Source of the DNA: Zea mays
Lineage: Eukaryota > Streptophyta > Magnoliopsida > Poales > Poaceae
DNA length: 64,000 nt
Assembly: GCF_902167145.1 (NCBI RefSeq)
Contig: NC_050099.1
Coordinates: 9,500,434 to 9,564,433, forward strand
Direction: 5' to 3'
The notes under the pieces were generated by a model. It saw only the letters and a list, made by a program, of their open reading frames with translations, had not been told where the DNA came from and searched no databases. The stretch's first letter is position 1. The number at the start of each line of letters is the position of its first letter. This document shows positions 21,682-34,080 of the stretch, one piece after another. A program made the position numbers and the translations under genes.

Positions 21682-24600
21682 ATGGTCGGGAGGCAGCGTC
21701 GTGGCCAGAACGAGCACGTTCCTCCACCGCCGCCACCGCCCCCCACTCTGCAGGAGCTCATGGCTCAGCAGAATGAGATCCTGAGGCAGCTGGCTCAGCG
21801 TCAGCCACCACCACAACACTATGGTGGTGGAGACCATCAGCGTCACCCTGTGGCGGCTACCTATCAGGAGTTCCTCAGCACCCAGCCCCCATTGTTCACA
21901 AGGGCAGAGGATCCCCTTGATGCGGATGTATGGTTGCGAGTAGTGGAATCCAAATTCCCACTGCTCCATGGAGTTTGCTCAGAGGTCACCAAAGTCAGGT
22001 TCGCCACCCAGCAGCTTCACGGACCTGCAAGGACTTGGTGGGATCATTTTCTTGCTATGCAGCCAGAGGACCGAGAGGTGGAATGGAGGGAGTTCAAGGC
22101 AGCTTTTAGAGGACACCATATACCAGCCGGGATCATGGACAGGAAGCTCAATGAGTTTCTGGCACTCACTCAGGGCAACCGGACAGTGTTGCAGTATGCC
22201 CAGGCTTTTAATGATTTGTGCCAGTATGCGGGATATCATGCAGATACAGATGAGAAGAAGAGGGATAGGTTCAGGAGGGGGCTCAGCACTAAGCTCCGGG
22301 ATCGTCTCAACACCGTCAGGGCCAACAACTACAATGAGTTGGTCAACATGGCTATCTCCCAAGAGGACTGCATTACAGCTCGACAGGCAGAGAAGAAGAG
22401 GAAGACCCCCGTGGCAGGACCCTCAGCTCAGCCACAGCGCTTCAGGATTGTGTCCGACACACAGAACAGGGGACCCCAACAGCAGCAAGGGAGATGGGTG
22501 ATCCGACCACCACAGCAGCAGCAGCAGGCACCCAACCGCAACCAGTTTCCAGCCCAGAGGAACAGTCAGCAGCAGCAGCAGTACCGCCAAGCTAATGACA
22601 ACAGGTGTTTCACCTGTGGTAACACTGGGCATTATGCCAAGAATTGCCCCAGGAATCAGCAGAGGTAGGGGCAGAATGTTAACCAGAACCAAGGCAAGAG
22701 GCAGAAGGTGCAAGTGAGGCAGGGCAGGCTGAACTTCACCACCATGGCTGATATTCCAGAGGGAGCACCCGTCATGACTGGTATCTTTACAGTTTTAAAT
22801 TATCCTGCTATCACTCGTTTTGATTCTGGTGCATCACATAGTTTTATTAGTGCCAAATTTAGTGCCAAGTGTCAATTGCCCTTTCACCACACCAATGGGG
22901 GTATCACCATTTCAACACCAGGAGGCAGGATTGCCACCAATCAAATCAATAAGAATGTGCCTCTAAAGTTTGGTAGTTTGATAATTAAAACCAACCTTCT
23001 TATATTGGGACTGGATAGTGTGGATATCATATTGGGAACTGATTGGTTGACCAAACATCAGGCAGTGATTGACATTGCAGCTATGGCCATCGAAGTGCAC
23101 TCACCAACCTGTGGTGAAACCACATTATATTTGCCCGATCGGGGTTGTACCCGTTCTTGTGCCTATATCATGACAGAGTCCCCAGTAAGGAAGATCCCAG
23201 TAGTCTGTGACTACCCCGACGTTTTTCCGAATGAATTGCCAGGAATGCCACCTGACAGACACATTGAGTTCGTCATCGAATTGCAACCCGGGACTGCTCC
23301 TATCTCTAAGAGACCCTATAGGATGCCTCCCGCGGAATTGGCAGAAATGAAGAAGCAATTGCAAGAGTTGTTGGACAAGGGGTTTATTCGTCCAAGTACT
23401 TCACCATGGGGATGTCCCGCCTTATTCGTGAAGAAAAAGGATGAGAGTTTGAGAATGTGTGTTGATTACCGCCCTCTCAATGCGGTGACTATCAAGAACA
23501 AATACCCACTGCCCCGCATTGATGTTCTTTTTGATCAGTTGGTAGGAGCCAAGGTATTCTCCAAGATAGACCTTCGCTCAGGCTACCATCAGATCAAGAT
23601 CCGTGCTAGCGATATTCCCAAGACGGCCTTCTCTACCAGATATGGGCTGTATGAGTTTTTGGTGATGTCTTTTGGGCTGACCAATGCCCCGGCTTATTTC
23701 ATGTACTTGATGAACTCAGTATTCATGCCAGAGCTGGACAAGTTCGTGGTCGTTTTCATTGATGATATTCTGGTCTATTCCAAGAATGAAGACGAGCATG
23801 CTGAGCATTTGCATATCGTGCTTCAGCGACTGCGCGATCATCGTCTTTATGCTAAATTGTCTAAATGTGAATTCTGGCTAAAGGAAATAAAATTCTTGGG
23901 TCACACAATCTCTCAGGAGGGGATATCAGTCGACCCTGAGAAGGTGCAATAAGTGATGAATTGGAAGCCTCCAACTACAGTGAGACAGATTAGGAGTTTT
24001 CTGGGATTGGCAGGGTACTACCGACGATTTATTCCGAATTTCTCCAGAATTGCCAAGCCAATGACTGAGTTATTGAAGAAGGGAGCCAAGTTCACTTGGA
24101 GCCAGAAGTGCGAAGATGCTTTTCATACCTTGAGGCAGCATCTAACAACAGCCCCAGTGCTGGCCCAACCTGACAACGCCAAGCCATTTGAAGTTTATTG
24201 TGATGCTTCTGGTACAGGTTTGGGATGTGTCTTGATGCAAGAGAACAGAGTGATTGCTTATGCTTCCCGGGCACTCAGGCCCCATGAGCAGAACTACCCT
24301 ACGCATGATCTAGAATTGGCAGCTGTAGTTCATGCTCTGAAGATATGGAGACACTACCTGATGGGAGCTCACTGTATCATCTATATTGATCACAAGAGTC
24401 TCAAATACATCTTCACTCAGGCAGATCTGAACATGAGGCAAAGGAGGTGGTTAGAGTTAATCAAGGACTATGATTTGGAGGTGCATTACCATCCTGGCAA
24501 AGCCAATGTTGTGGCAGATGCTTTGAGCAGAAAGGCCCAGTGTAATTGCATGAGCATGGATGCAAGAGTTACCGCCCTGTGTGATGAATTGTGCAAGCTG

Positions 24601-26103
24601 AACCTAGAAGTTGTTTCTCCGGGTGACATAAGCTATATCGCGGTGGAGCCCACATTGCAAGAGCAAATAGTTCAGGCACAGATTCGGGATAAGGGTGTTC
24701 AGGTTATCAAAGATATGCTCAAGCAAAGGGCGGAAAAATACAAGTGTTTCCGACAGGACAGCAAGGGAATTCTATGGTTTGGAGATCGATTGGTTGTTCC
24801 TAAGGATCCTGAGCTCAGAAAGAAGATATTGGATGAAGCTCACCTTTAAAAATTCTCCATGCACCCTGGTAGCAACAAGATGTACCATGATATCAGATCT
24901 CTTTATTGGTGGACTAGAATGAAAAGGGAAATTGCCAAGTACATATCCGAGTGTGATACTTGCCAGAGAATTAAGGCTAGTCACTTAAAGGCAGCAGGCC
25001 ATCTGCAACCCCTTCCCATACCATCTTGGAAATGGGAGGACATTTGCATGGACTTCATAGTGGGATTACCCAATACCTCCAGGCACCATGATTCTATTTG
25101 GGTCATTGTGGACAGGTTGACCAAGACTGCTCATTTCTTGCCAGTGCATACCACCCACAGGGCAGAGACGTACGCTGAAATTTATGTTGATCAGATAATA
25201 AGGTTGCAAGGTATTCCCAAGACCATTGTATCTGACAGAGGAGCACCATTTGTGGCATGATTTTGGGAGCAATTGCAAGAGTCACTTGGGACCCATGTCA
25301 TCCGAAGCTCAGCATATCACCCTCAAACAGATGGGCAAACAGAAAGGGTAAATCAGATTTTGGAAGACATGTTGCGAGCATGTGCACTACATTATGGAAA
25401 GGATTGGGATAAGTGTCTGTCTTTGGCGGAGTTTTCTTACAATAACAGTTATCAATCCAGTCTGAAGATGGCACCTTTTGAGGCATTATATGGGAGAAGG
25501 TGTAGGACCCCACTGAATTGGTCTCAAGCAGGAGAAAGGGAAATTTTTGGGCCAGACTTGGTACGCGAGGCAGAGGCAAAAGTCAGAGTTATTACCAAGA
25601 ACTTGGAAGCTGCTCAGGCCAGGCAAAAGAGCTATCATGATAAGAGGCGGAATCCTCTACAGTTTGAGGTGGGAAATCATGTCTATCTTAAGGTATCACC
25701 CACCAGGGTTGTCCAGAGATTCGGGATCAAGGGCAAGTTAGCCCCTCGTTACATTGGACCCTATGAGATCAAGGCAAGTTGTGGGCCCGTAGCTTACCAA
25801 TTGGAATTGCCACCCCGCATGTCAGCAGTTCACAATGTGTTCCATGTATCTCAGCTGCGGAAATGTGTTCGTCTACCCACTGAAGTGCTACCGGAACCGG
25901 ACATTGAGATAGAACCAGACTTGTCCTACCAAGAACACCCCATCAAGGTATTGGATCAGAAGGAGAGATCAACTCGGGCAAGATCAATCAGAATGTATAA
26001 GGTTCAGTGGAGTCACCATTCAGCAGAAGAAGCTACATGGGAGACTGAGGATTTTCTACGCTCTCGCTTCCCCGACTTTCTACCCAAAGGAGTCGGTACG
26101 TAA
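21682..26103 (+). pseudogene. Gypsy gag-pol copy 2
   Basis: This is one reading frame of 1474 codons from the ATG at 21682 to TAA at 26101-26103, interrupted by four nonsense codons and no frameshift: TAG 22666-22668 (CAG in copy 1), TAA 23950-23952 (GAA), TAA 24847-24849 (TCA) and TGA 25258-25260 (CGA). Order: proline-rich gag, CCHC knuckle CFTCGNTGHYAKNC, protease FDSGASH, RT with FIDDIL, RNase H VYCDASG, integrase zinc finger and core, GPY/F, chromodomain. One RNase H residue differs from copy 1 (YIDHKSL for YTDHKSL). The natural arrangement is a single gag-pol ORF without frameshift between gag and pol. This copy could move only with proteins supplied in trans. Confidence 0.93.
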
Positions 26104-26354
26104 CCCCCGAACCCCCACCCCCACCTGCCCTTTGAATTCAATTATAAGAAAAACTTAGATAACAAGGATAGTCTAAGTTGTGGATGTAACTTAAGAAGGG
26201 CTTCCTTCTGAAGTTGCAAAGAGGATGACATTCGAAGAGCAGTTAACAAGAGAAACTTAAGTGTAAAGGAAAAACAACACCAGCACACCTTCAAACACCC
26301 CTCAAAGGGACTCTACCTAAATCTCGGGACGAGATTCCTTTAAGGGGGGAGGGC

Positions 26355-29300
26355 TGTAACACCCCAGGTGTTACCCTGGCTAGAGCCACTTTGGCACTAG
26401 AAGCTGTGTTCACAAGGGTGCAAAGTGTGTGTAACTTTTGCCCAAACCCTAAGCAACATTATAACCACCAATTAAGGGAGGGAAATATTGCAAAAAGACC
26501 CCTGGAGAAACCCCATTTCAAATCTCCAAGTGGAGAGAAAGCTAGAGCTCTCTATTTCCCTCAAAGTCAAATTTTAGCCCTAATCCAAAGACCAGTCGTG
26601 TTCACTTTGAAGATGGCGCCAAAACCACTTGGGTTCTATACCAAAAATGTGGTATACCACTTAAGGCACCCCCTGGAAAAATTTGAGACCGAGACTCAGA
26701 CGTTTGACAGCACTTGACATCATTTTTGTCGCTGAGTGGGCAGAGAGACAAGCCAGATTTGGCGCCCGTCTATCTCCCGATCTAGGGCGTATCATCCCTT
26801 GGAACTCACACATGTGAGATAGCCCTAGGTGCCAGGAGGAGGTCTGCGCCGGATTCATGGCGAGATTCGCACGTTTGCGATCTCTGGAGACGTTTGAACA
26901 CTGGAAGAAACTCACCTCCACGTGTTCGACGCCTTCTGCCCGCGCCAGAGCACGCCCGCGCGCTCCCCCGCATGCCCCGCGCCGCGCCCGAGCCAAACCC
27001 GCGCCGTGGCCCACGCCCGAGCCTATAAAACCCTCCCAGGCTTCGAGTACACTCTTCCGCGCACCCTCAAACCCTCACCGGAGTTAGCTCGTCGCCGTTT
27101 GCCCTTGCGCAGCGAGTTCGCGGCCGCCCGATCCCCCTGTCACCGTAGACCGGCCGGCAGAGCCATTCCCAACCCCGTCCAGCCCTCGGAGAAGACTGTG
27201 CACGCCTCCGTGAAGCTCCCCGAGCAAGGAATCGGAGTTTGCTTCGCCGGAGAGGCCAGCCCACGCTCGCCGGAGCTCTCAACCCCGCCGGAGTACGTGG
27301 ACCGGGTAAAACACTCCACCATCCTTCGATTCCTTGTGCACACAGTCGCTGCGTGACCCCGTGAAGCTCACCGTGCCCTCGGATTGAACCAGTTCGCCGT
27401 GGTTTGGCCGGTATACTCGCCGCCGACGAAGACACCCGCCTGCACGCGTGGACCGGGCGATTCCGGCCATCTCCGACGTCGAGCCGTACCTCGACGTGAC
27501 CGTCAGGGTCTCCCCGAGCCAACCCCACCCTTCGCCGGACCTCCCTCGCCGCCGGTAAGCCGTGCCACCCTTTTCTTACCCGCGGTTACTGTTTCAGTTA
27601 GGGGAAGGACTGCGGGTGAGAGGGAGAGAAGGTCAGGGGTTTTTGTGAAATGTCAGAGACACAGGGGAACAGTGGCGCGGGGGCAGATCTGCGAGATTTG
27701 ATTTGGTTTAAACCCAGGGACCCCGGTGTAAACCGTTTTTCCAGGAAACTCTTTTTAAAATCTATTTTTTAAATTGAACAGAGACTTTAAAAATTCATAA
27801 CTTATGTTTAGTTCATCCAAATTTGGTCAAACCAATTTTGCCAAACTCTAATTAATGTAACCTATTTAAGAAAAATATAAAACCCCTTGGTATTAAGGAA
27901 GATTTTAAAGCTCTGATTTAATGTTAGTTTTGGCCAAAAGCTCAATAGTAGAAAGAAAAATGGTTGTGCTATTTGACTAGGGTTAGGAAAATTTGGAGAA
28001 GCTTATATCTACCTGCTGGCCTGTTTAAAAATATTAAACCTCTCTGTCCACCCTATTAAGTTAGTTTTTACCCCTTATTCCACAATATGCTCAAAGATAA
28101 GAAAAATAGAAAATGTAATTTAAAACATGAACCAGAGAGCACCCCTATTTTGTTAGGATACTTATTTGATGTAGTTCACTGGAAAAATAAATCATACCCT
28201 GGTTTAGTATAAAATAAGTAGGATACCTTTTAATTTAATAAAATAAGGATAACTTAGAAAAGCCCTACAAAAATAACCCTAAGGCAAAAGTACCTCAAAC
28301 CTTGGGATAACTAATGGTTGGTTATTTTGAACAGAGGAAAAATATACAAGTTAGTTATAAGCACCTTTTTGGCATTAAACTTTAGAAAATCACAATTAAA
28401 TAATCACCAAATAACTTCCTATGAATTTTGGCACAGAGGTTTAGTATTACTGTTAGATCCCAACAAAAATGACCCCTAGGCAGAAACTCAACTCTAATGG
28501 TGAGATGTAGTGTAAAGTGGCCCATTTTACACCACCCTTGTTATTTTTATGTAAAGCATAACTTTTATAGTTTAAAACCTCAATTTCCTAAAAATCAGCT
28601 AGAATAGCCAATGGCAACCCACTGTAATTTTTACAGAATTTTTGGAAATTATCAAAACCCTGTTGTAGTTCAAACCTACACTAGAAACCCTAAATGGAAA
28701 TTAAAGAAAGGAAAATGAATAATGGAACTTAATGTCATCCTAAACCTTTATAAAATTGTCCACTGAAATCTATGGAGATAATACCAATCCTCTATGTTAC
28801 CCTCACTGAAAACCCAAGCCTAAGTAGTATTAAGCCTAACCCACTGGAAGCCCCGCATGACTAAGAAAACCCTAAGTTAATTCTTGACTTAGTATTCTTT
28901 AGCTTAATGTTCTTAAATCTTGCATAATCATGACATACATGTTCATTGCATTTCGATAGACTGTAATCTTGCTGACGGAGAGTACATCCTCGTGCCGGAG
29001 CAAGGAGCTGCTCAGGAGGTAGCCCCAGATCCAGCACCCGAGTCTGCACCAGAGGACCTGCCTACCCCTGCTTTGGAAGGCAAGCCCCGGTTTTATGCAT
29101 AACCTGTTATTTACGCTATTTTACTTCACTTAATGATTGTAGGATTGATTGTGCATTTAAGTGTAGGAATTGGTTGAAACCCTAGTTGCATGATCTCAGG
29201 AGTCCTATTGAGATGGATACTAGTATGCTAGGTCGAGTAGTTGCTTTAATAAGTAGGATCTCGGTAGAAGACGAGTGATTTTTCTAGCACTCGCGCGAGG

Positions 29301-30491
29301 TCAGGCCATTGATTGTACCCACTTTCATATCGTACTGATGTCGGTTGTGGACAACAATCCATGGGGATTGGTTGTCCACGGGATAAAATTGGAATAAGGA
29401 TTAAGGTGTGGTACCGTGAGTCAAGCGTTTGAACGTACTAAGCACATGCCGAGAAATATGGTAAATCGGTAAGCCTAGTACCTGAGTGAACCCGGCAGTG
29501 GACATATCCCCTCACGCGTCCTGAGACGAGGTCTCCCATTCCGGTTATGGTGGGTACAAGTGCGGTCACTGCACGACGGCCAGTCGGGGTCAGTGAGGCA
29601 TTGTACGCCAATGCGGTGAGCCCTGATCTGCTGACGGGGAAGCGATGGGGACGGTTGATGTGTGTGGGGACGGAGTGCCCCTGCATGTCGTGTGTTTAGG
29701 TTTACCTTGCAAGGATAAAACTCGATTCGAATCGTCTGCTTCTCGCAGCTAATGAGACTGCTTGATCCATGCTGCTACATTGAGTAACAAGTGGAATGAT
29801 GCGGAGATGATATAAGATGTTGATTGCTAAGATGTTTGCTACTTTGTATGAATAGATAGTACACTTTTAGCCTTAAGAGAGTCACGCTTAACTTTGACTA
29901 AGTTAAAATCTTGATTTAGAAACTCAGCTAGTGCTTTTGGCAACCAAACCCCACAGCCAAACAGCTGCATGTCTAGAGGTAGAGGAGTAGACTCCTCACA
30001 CCGGGTAAGTCTAGCTGAGTATTAGTATACTCAGCCTTGCTTGTGGCAAAAAACTTTTTTACAGGTTCTCTGGAGGACATGGTTGCTGGAGTGACTTGGC
30101 CGTCCACCTTACCACCGGGTTGGACTGTTGAGTGGGACCCTGCCTCGGTTGAGGAGGAGCATGAGGAGTGATGGGACGGGCTTCCCCATCTCTCCGTTTA
30201 ATTATCGTTAGTTTTATTCCGCTGCACTTCGAACAATGATGGTTACTTTTGCAAAAACTTCGATGATGATGATGGTGATGTAATAATTAAATACTCTGGC
30301 ATGTATGGTTTTATGCTTTATTGTATTTGCTCTGTGACTCACCTTCGAGTGTATTGTGGTACTTGATCCTGTCAGTGGCCGTGTCGGACTAGATCCGAGG
30401 GATTGACGGGTTATTCCCATTTAAGTGTGGTCTAGCCTCTAAGGCAGGGCTTAGGCACTTAAGTCGGAATAATTCGGGCAGTTCCGCCACA
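26355..30491 (+). repeat. Gypsy LTR C, complete
   Basis: This 4137-bp LTR follows a polypurine tract (26340-26354) and ends CCGCCACA at 30491. It is highly similar to LTR B. It lacks about 30 bp near 28344 that B has at 17925-17955, which explains most of the length difference. The next bases, CATTC, would be the array's target duplication; its partner lies left of the window. Confidence 0.93.
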
Positions 30492-32250
30492 CATTCCACG
30501 ACGGTGGACGGCGACACACGGATCACCGGCATGCCAGTACTAGCCGATTTATGCAATGACCGATGCTCTCCATCGACTGGCACCTAATTCACACCTCAAC
30601 CGAAGTTTCCCCTAAATTAATTTCACTAATGGCGCACTAAAATGCCCTGACCACGTTGACCGTATGGGCAACGGATGAACACGGGCGTTCACGGCAACCT
30701 AGGGCGGTCTAGTTCTATTAGAGGGGTCGTGAAGCTTGAGGAGGACTTAGGGATGCTAGAACAAACGATCAAAGCGCTTGAACTAACCCGGAGCAAGCTG
30801 GCCACGGCATGGGCAAACCGTGCGGAGTTCTTGAGTGATTTGGGGGATGTACGAAATTGGAGCTCTCGGGTATACGATTGGAGGCAATACTTGGTGGCTT
30901 GGTGTGTGATTATCCTACGGACCCGACGGTGCGCTCAATTCATAGAAGGCAAGAGCGGTGGCCGGTGAATTTGGATTGAGACGCGTGGCAGCCGGAGGAA
31001 GAGGAAGTCACTCGCGTACGGGATTAGTGGATGTAACTGTGGCAACCTCACTGGAGATCGCTGGATAGGCCAGCACGAGTCACGGCAGCGTGGTTAAAGT
31101 GCTAAGGCACGTGGCATCAGACCGTGAGATGTCTAACTCCAGCGAGGGGTGATTCAAGGTGATCGGGATTGAGCGGACACGGTGGCCGGACCAACAGTGC
31201 CCAAGGCTCATCTGGGGGAAAGAAGATCTTTTCACCCTGGAGCGTTATCCGAACGCCGGTGAGCACGAATCACCTCACCGGCGTGAATCTACGTGCGCGG
31301 TCGCTGGCGGTGAGGGGGAATGAACTCGTGATCTGATTCAGTGACTGTACCATGGGAATGCTTGACAGAGCACCTGACAGACCGAGTTTGGCTTCGATTC
31401 TCTCTTGATTTCATATAACAACTGATTCAACTCTCTATATCAAAGTTATAGATCAATAATCCATGTTCACTTTTGCTATAGCAACAACCATCAATCGAGC
31501 AACTGATCTAACTCAAAATGGCTCACAAACCTAGTTCTAGGCCACTGTCAGTCTGATTTCATACTTAAGACAGCCTGACAGGTCAACTTGGAGTCAAATT
31601 TTCTCCAAATTTCTTATGTAACCCAAGCATAATCTCTGTACATAAGTTGCTCTCCTTACATAGCTCTACCAATTTAATGTACTGACCTAGGGCAAAATCC
31701 TTCTGGTTTGGAAGTTATAAGGCCCCAAAGTTGAGCTAATTACACTGAATTTCAGACTTAGTTCCATAGGGCTTAAGTGGTACTTTTTGCAAATAGGTCC
31801 AATTCACAACTTTTGACTTAGGAATCCTCACATATGTGAACTTTATGACTTTAGGTATCCTAATACCTTGGTTTTTGCACTTTAGTCCAAAAGTGCACTA
31901 ATTTTGCACTTAGCCCCCTAGGTTTTAAGTCTAGGGCTTTCCAGGGTTCTTTTTAGAGTTTTTGGGGTTTCTAGGGTTTAAATACCATGTATGTCTATTC
32001 ATGGTGACATTATATGGTTACTTCAATTGAGTTTTGAAGTTTTCTCCTCTTTAAGCCTTGTTTGCTCTATTAAGCGCAATCTAGGGTTGGGTACCCTACT
32101 CTAGGGTTTCACCCACAAAATGTTATATCAATACAACTTGTTTGAAATTTTTGCCTAGTGAATGCATTCTAGATGTGACAAACACATGATATGTCAATGC
32201 TCATGATGTTATGCTCAAGTTTTAGTAACAGTAACACCAGGGGTGTTACA
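30492..32250 (-). mobile_element. 5' part of another gypsy-type LTR
   Basis: Read on the minus strand, an LTR begins at 32250 with TGTAACACCCCTGGTGTTAC. It is cut at 30491 by the gypsy array. The half near 30500-31330 is GC-rich and the half near 32250 AT-rich. No coding sequence is supported, and an ORF at 30675-30968 has no recognisable domain. The flank GTCCC (32251-32255) is the expected target duplication, and the matching uninterrupted host sequence is at 63041. So the array is nested in an older element. Confidence 0.65.
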
Positions 32251-33191
32251 GTCCCTACCACCCGCTGAAGAATAAGCTATTACAAGAAACATTTAGAGTC
32301 ATATATGCTACTAGGAGCACCCCTAAAGTCAAAACAAGAAAGTTGAATTGTCAGACATGAATTCTGCAGTACTAATTAAATTATCTACATTTGTTGGCCA
32401 TGATTTTTAATTTGTATTACACCGTCCACATTATTTATCAAGGGTTTCGTCTACATATATAAATTGTATATCGTCTTTAACTTTTTCATGTGCATAGTTT
32501 TTTTACCGTGCACACAAATATAGTTTATGCCTCCCTCTCTTTGGTGTGTGCATGCCAGAGCAGAGCTAGAGCAGAGGTCGTAGCATGCAGTGTTGATAGG
32601 TAGGCCAGCTGTAGGTGGCATAGGCGTTGGCCGCCGCAATGTCGATGGCCAGAGCGGTGCAGGCCAGCCCGCCCATCCGACGATCCAGTGCTCGACCGAG
32701 ATGCAGCAACAAGATATGGTTGGGTATAGCTAGAGCGCAGTTGGCCGGCTAGAACAATGCTAGGCGAGAGAGGGAAGTGGTGGTGATAGGAATGTGAGAG
32801 TAGAGGGATTGTTATCTGTTAGCTCTTATGAATATGGAGGACCGGCCGGCAGCAAACAAAAAAGTGAACACTCATCATATCTGATGTTGGGCAGGGATTA
32901 TTTTCCATCTCGCGTCCTCTAGTTGAGAGATATATATGTCTGCTTTTCTCGCTATATAGAGGGCCGACCTGCGCTGCTAGCTAGCTAGCTAGCTAGATAG
33001 TTCAAGTTCTAGGCATGGATCGGATCGGATCGATCAACATTAATTTAATTACTTAATTATCAGTTCCCGACGAAATTAATATATGTTAAATAAAGACTTT
33101 AATTTTTATTATATCCTTATATATATATTATATAGTCCTTATCAGTTTTAATTTAATCCAGAAAACCAGTGTGATGTATGTGATGGCATGT
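32251..33191. repeat. Host segment duplicated at 63041-63968 (left copy)
   Basis: About 941 bp match 63041-63968 base for base apart from scattered substitutions and small indels. It starts GTCCCTACCACCCG and includes GCTAGCTAGC repeats and an AT-rich end. It is non-coding as far as can be seen. A TATA-like TATATAGAGGG lies near 32954. It lies about 3.2 kb upstream of PME copy P1, so the right copy probably marks the start of another PME-bearing unit. Confidence 0.9.
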
Positions 33192-33599
33192 ATATGTGCA
33201 TGTGTGTACTACTACTCGCATAAGCAGTAAACAACAGTAAAACATACATAATCACTAAGAACATAATGTACCCTGCAGAGGGACCGATGCTCAAGACATC
33301 GTTGGCTCTATTCACTTGAGACATCTCGTGTGTATGTTCGATTTAGTCGTATGCAGTCGATGCAGGCAAATATATGCAGTGCAGTCCCTCAAACGGTGTC
33401 GACGACGAAGAACTGGATCATCGTTGGTCGAGCGGACGGAGCGAGCAGTCACAAGTACGTTCCCCAAAATCCTGATTGCCCGCACACCGGTGCAAGTGTA
33501 GCTCTACGGACGGCGATTTTGGAGGCCTACTCTCCCACTCTCTCTGTGCTCGCAGACGGTGGGATGGGAATGGGCTGTGTGCAACGCGTTTGAGAGACT
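33192..33599. other. Unassigned sequence, possibly LTR-derived
   Basis: No gene is supported. Short overlapping ORFs at 33316-33593 match nothing I recognise. The stretch may be the downstream part of the LTR described next, read on the minus strand. Confidence 0.35.
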
Positions 33600-34064
33600 A
33601 TTCGTGTAACCGGAAGAGCGTCCACCTCCTCCGTATTTATACACGCGCAGTGGGATGGGAACAGACTATAACGGTCGCCATCAGAATCAGAAACTGACAG
33701 CCATTACATCCAGCCAGAAACTGATGTACCATAAGAGACGTCTGTTACTAGCCATAAGACAGGAAACGACTGGTCATTACTCCAAGCAAAATGCGTAATC
33801 GTTAGAAAGAAATATTCAGACTAAGGTTCGATTTACCATGAGCCACAGCTCGGCTCAGTCGGCGGCGCCTGCGCACGATTGGGCAGTCCTCTATCCTTTT
33901 CTCAACTTCTCATACACCAATGGTCCACCTATTTAAGTTAATTGATTTATCCTTTGAACTTCCGGTATGGTACTAAAATTTTAGTACACCATAGCATTAA
34001 AGTGGACCTTTAACATTGACTATTATTGAATATTAATTTAGGCCAAGCCCACATTAATCCAACA
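33600..34064 (-). mobile_element. Probable copia-type LTR fragment
   Basis: On the minus strand a sequence starting TGTTGGATTAATGTGGGC begins at 34064. It is preceded by a purine tract (AGCACTTGGTGGGGAT, 34065-34080) and contains a TATA-like TATAAATACGG near 33640. These are features of a copia 3' LTR with its polypurine tract. The other end is not defined and no coding region was found. Confidence 0.45.
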
Positions 34065-34080
34065 ATCCCCACCAAGTGCT

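Larger units (their letters stand above)
15928..30491 (+). mobile_element. Ty3/gypsy chromodomain LTR retrotransposon, copy 2
   Basis: This is the second element of the array: LTR B, internal region 20097-26354, and LTR C. The internal region is 6258 bp and collinear with copy 1. It has no nested insertion but carries four nonsense codons in gag-pol. It shares LTR B with copy 1, so the structure is LTR-internal-LTR-internal-LTR rather than two separate insertions. Confidence 0.92.

Noticed and set aside
33316..33697. Overlapping short ORFs as a small gene
   Set aside because: No domain, no consistent frame, and the sequence fits LTR-related DNA of unclear boundary.
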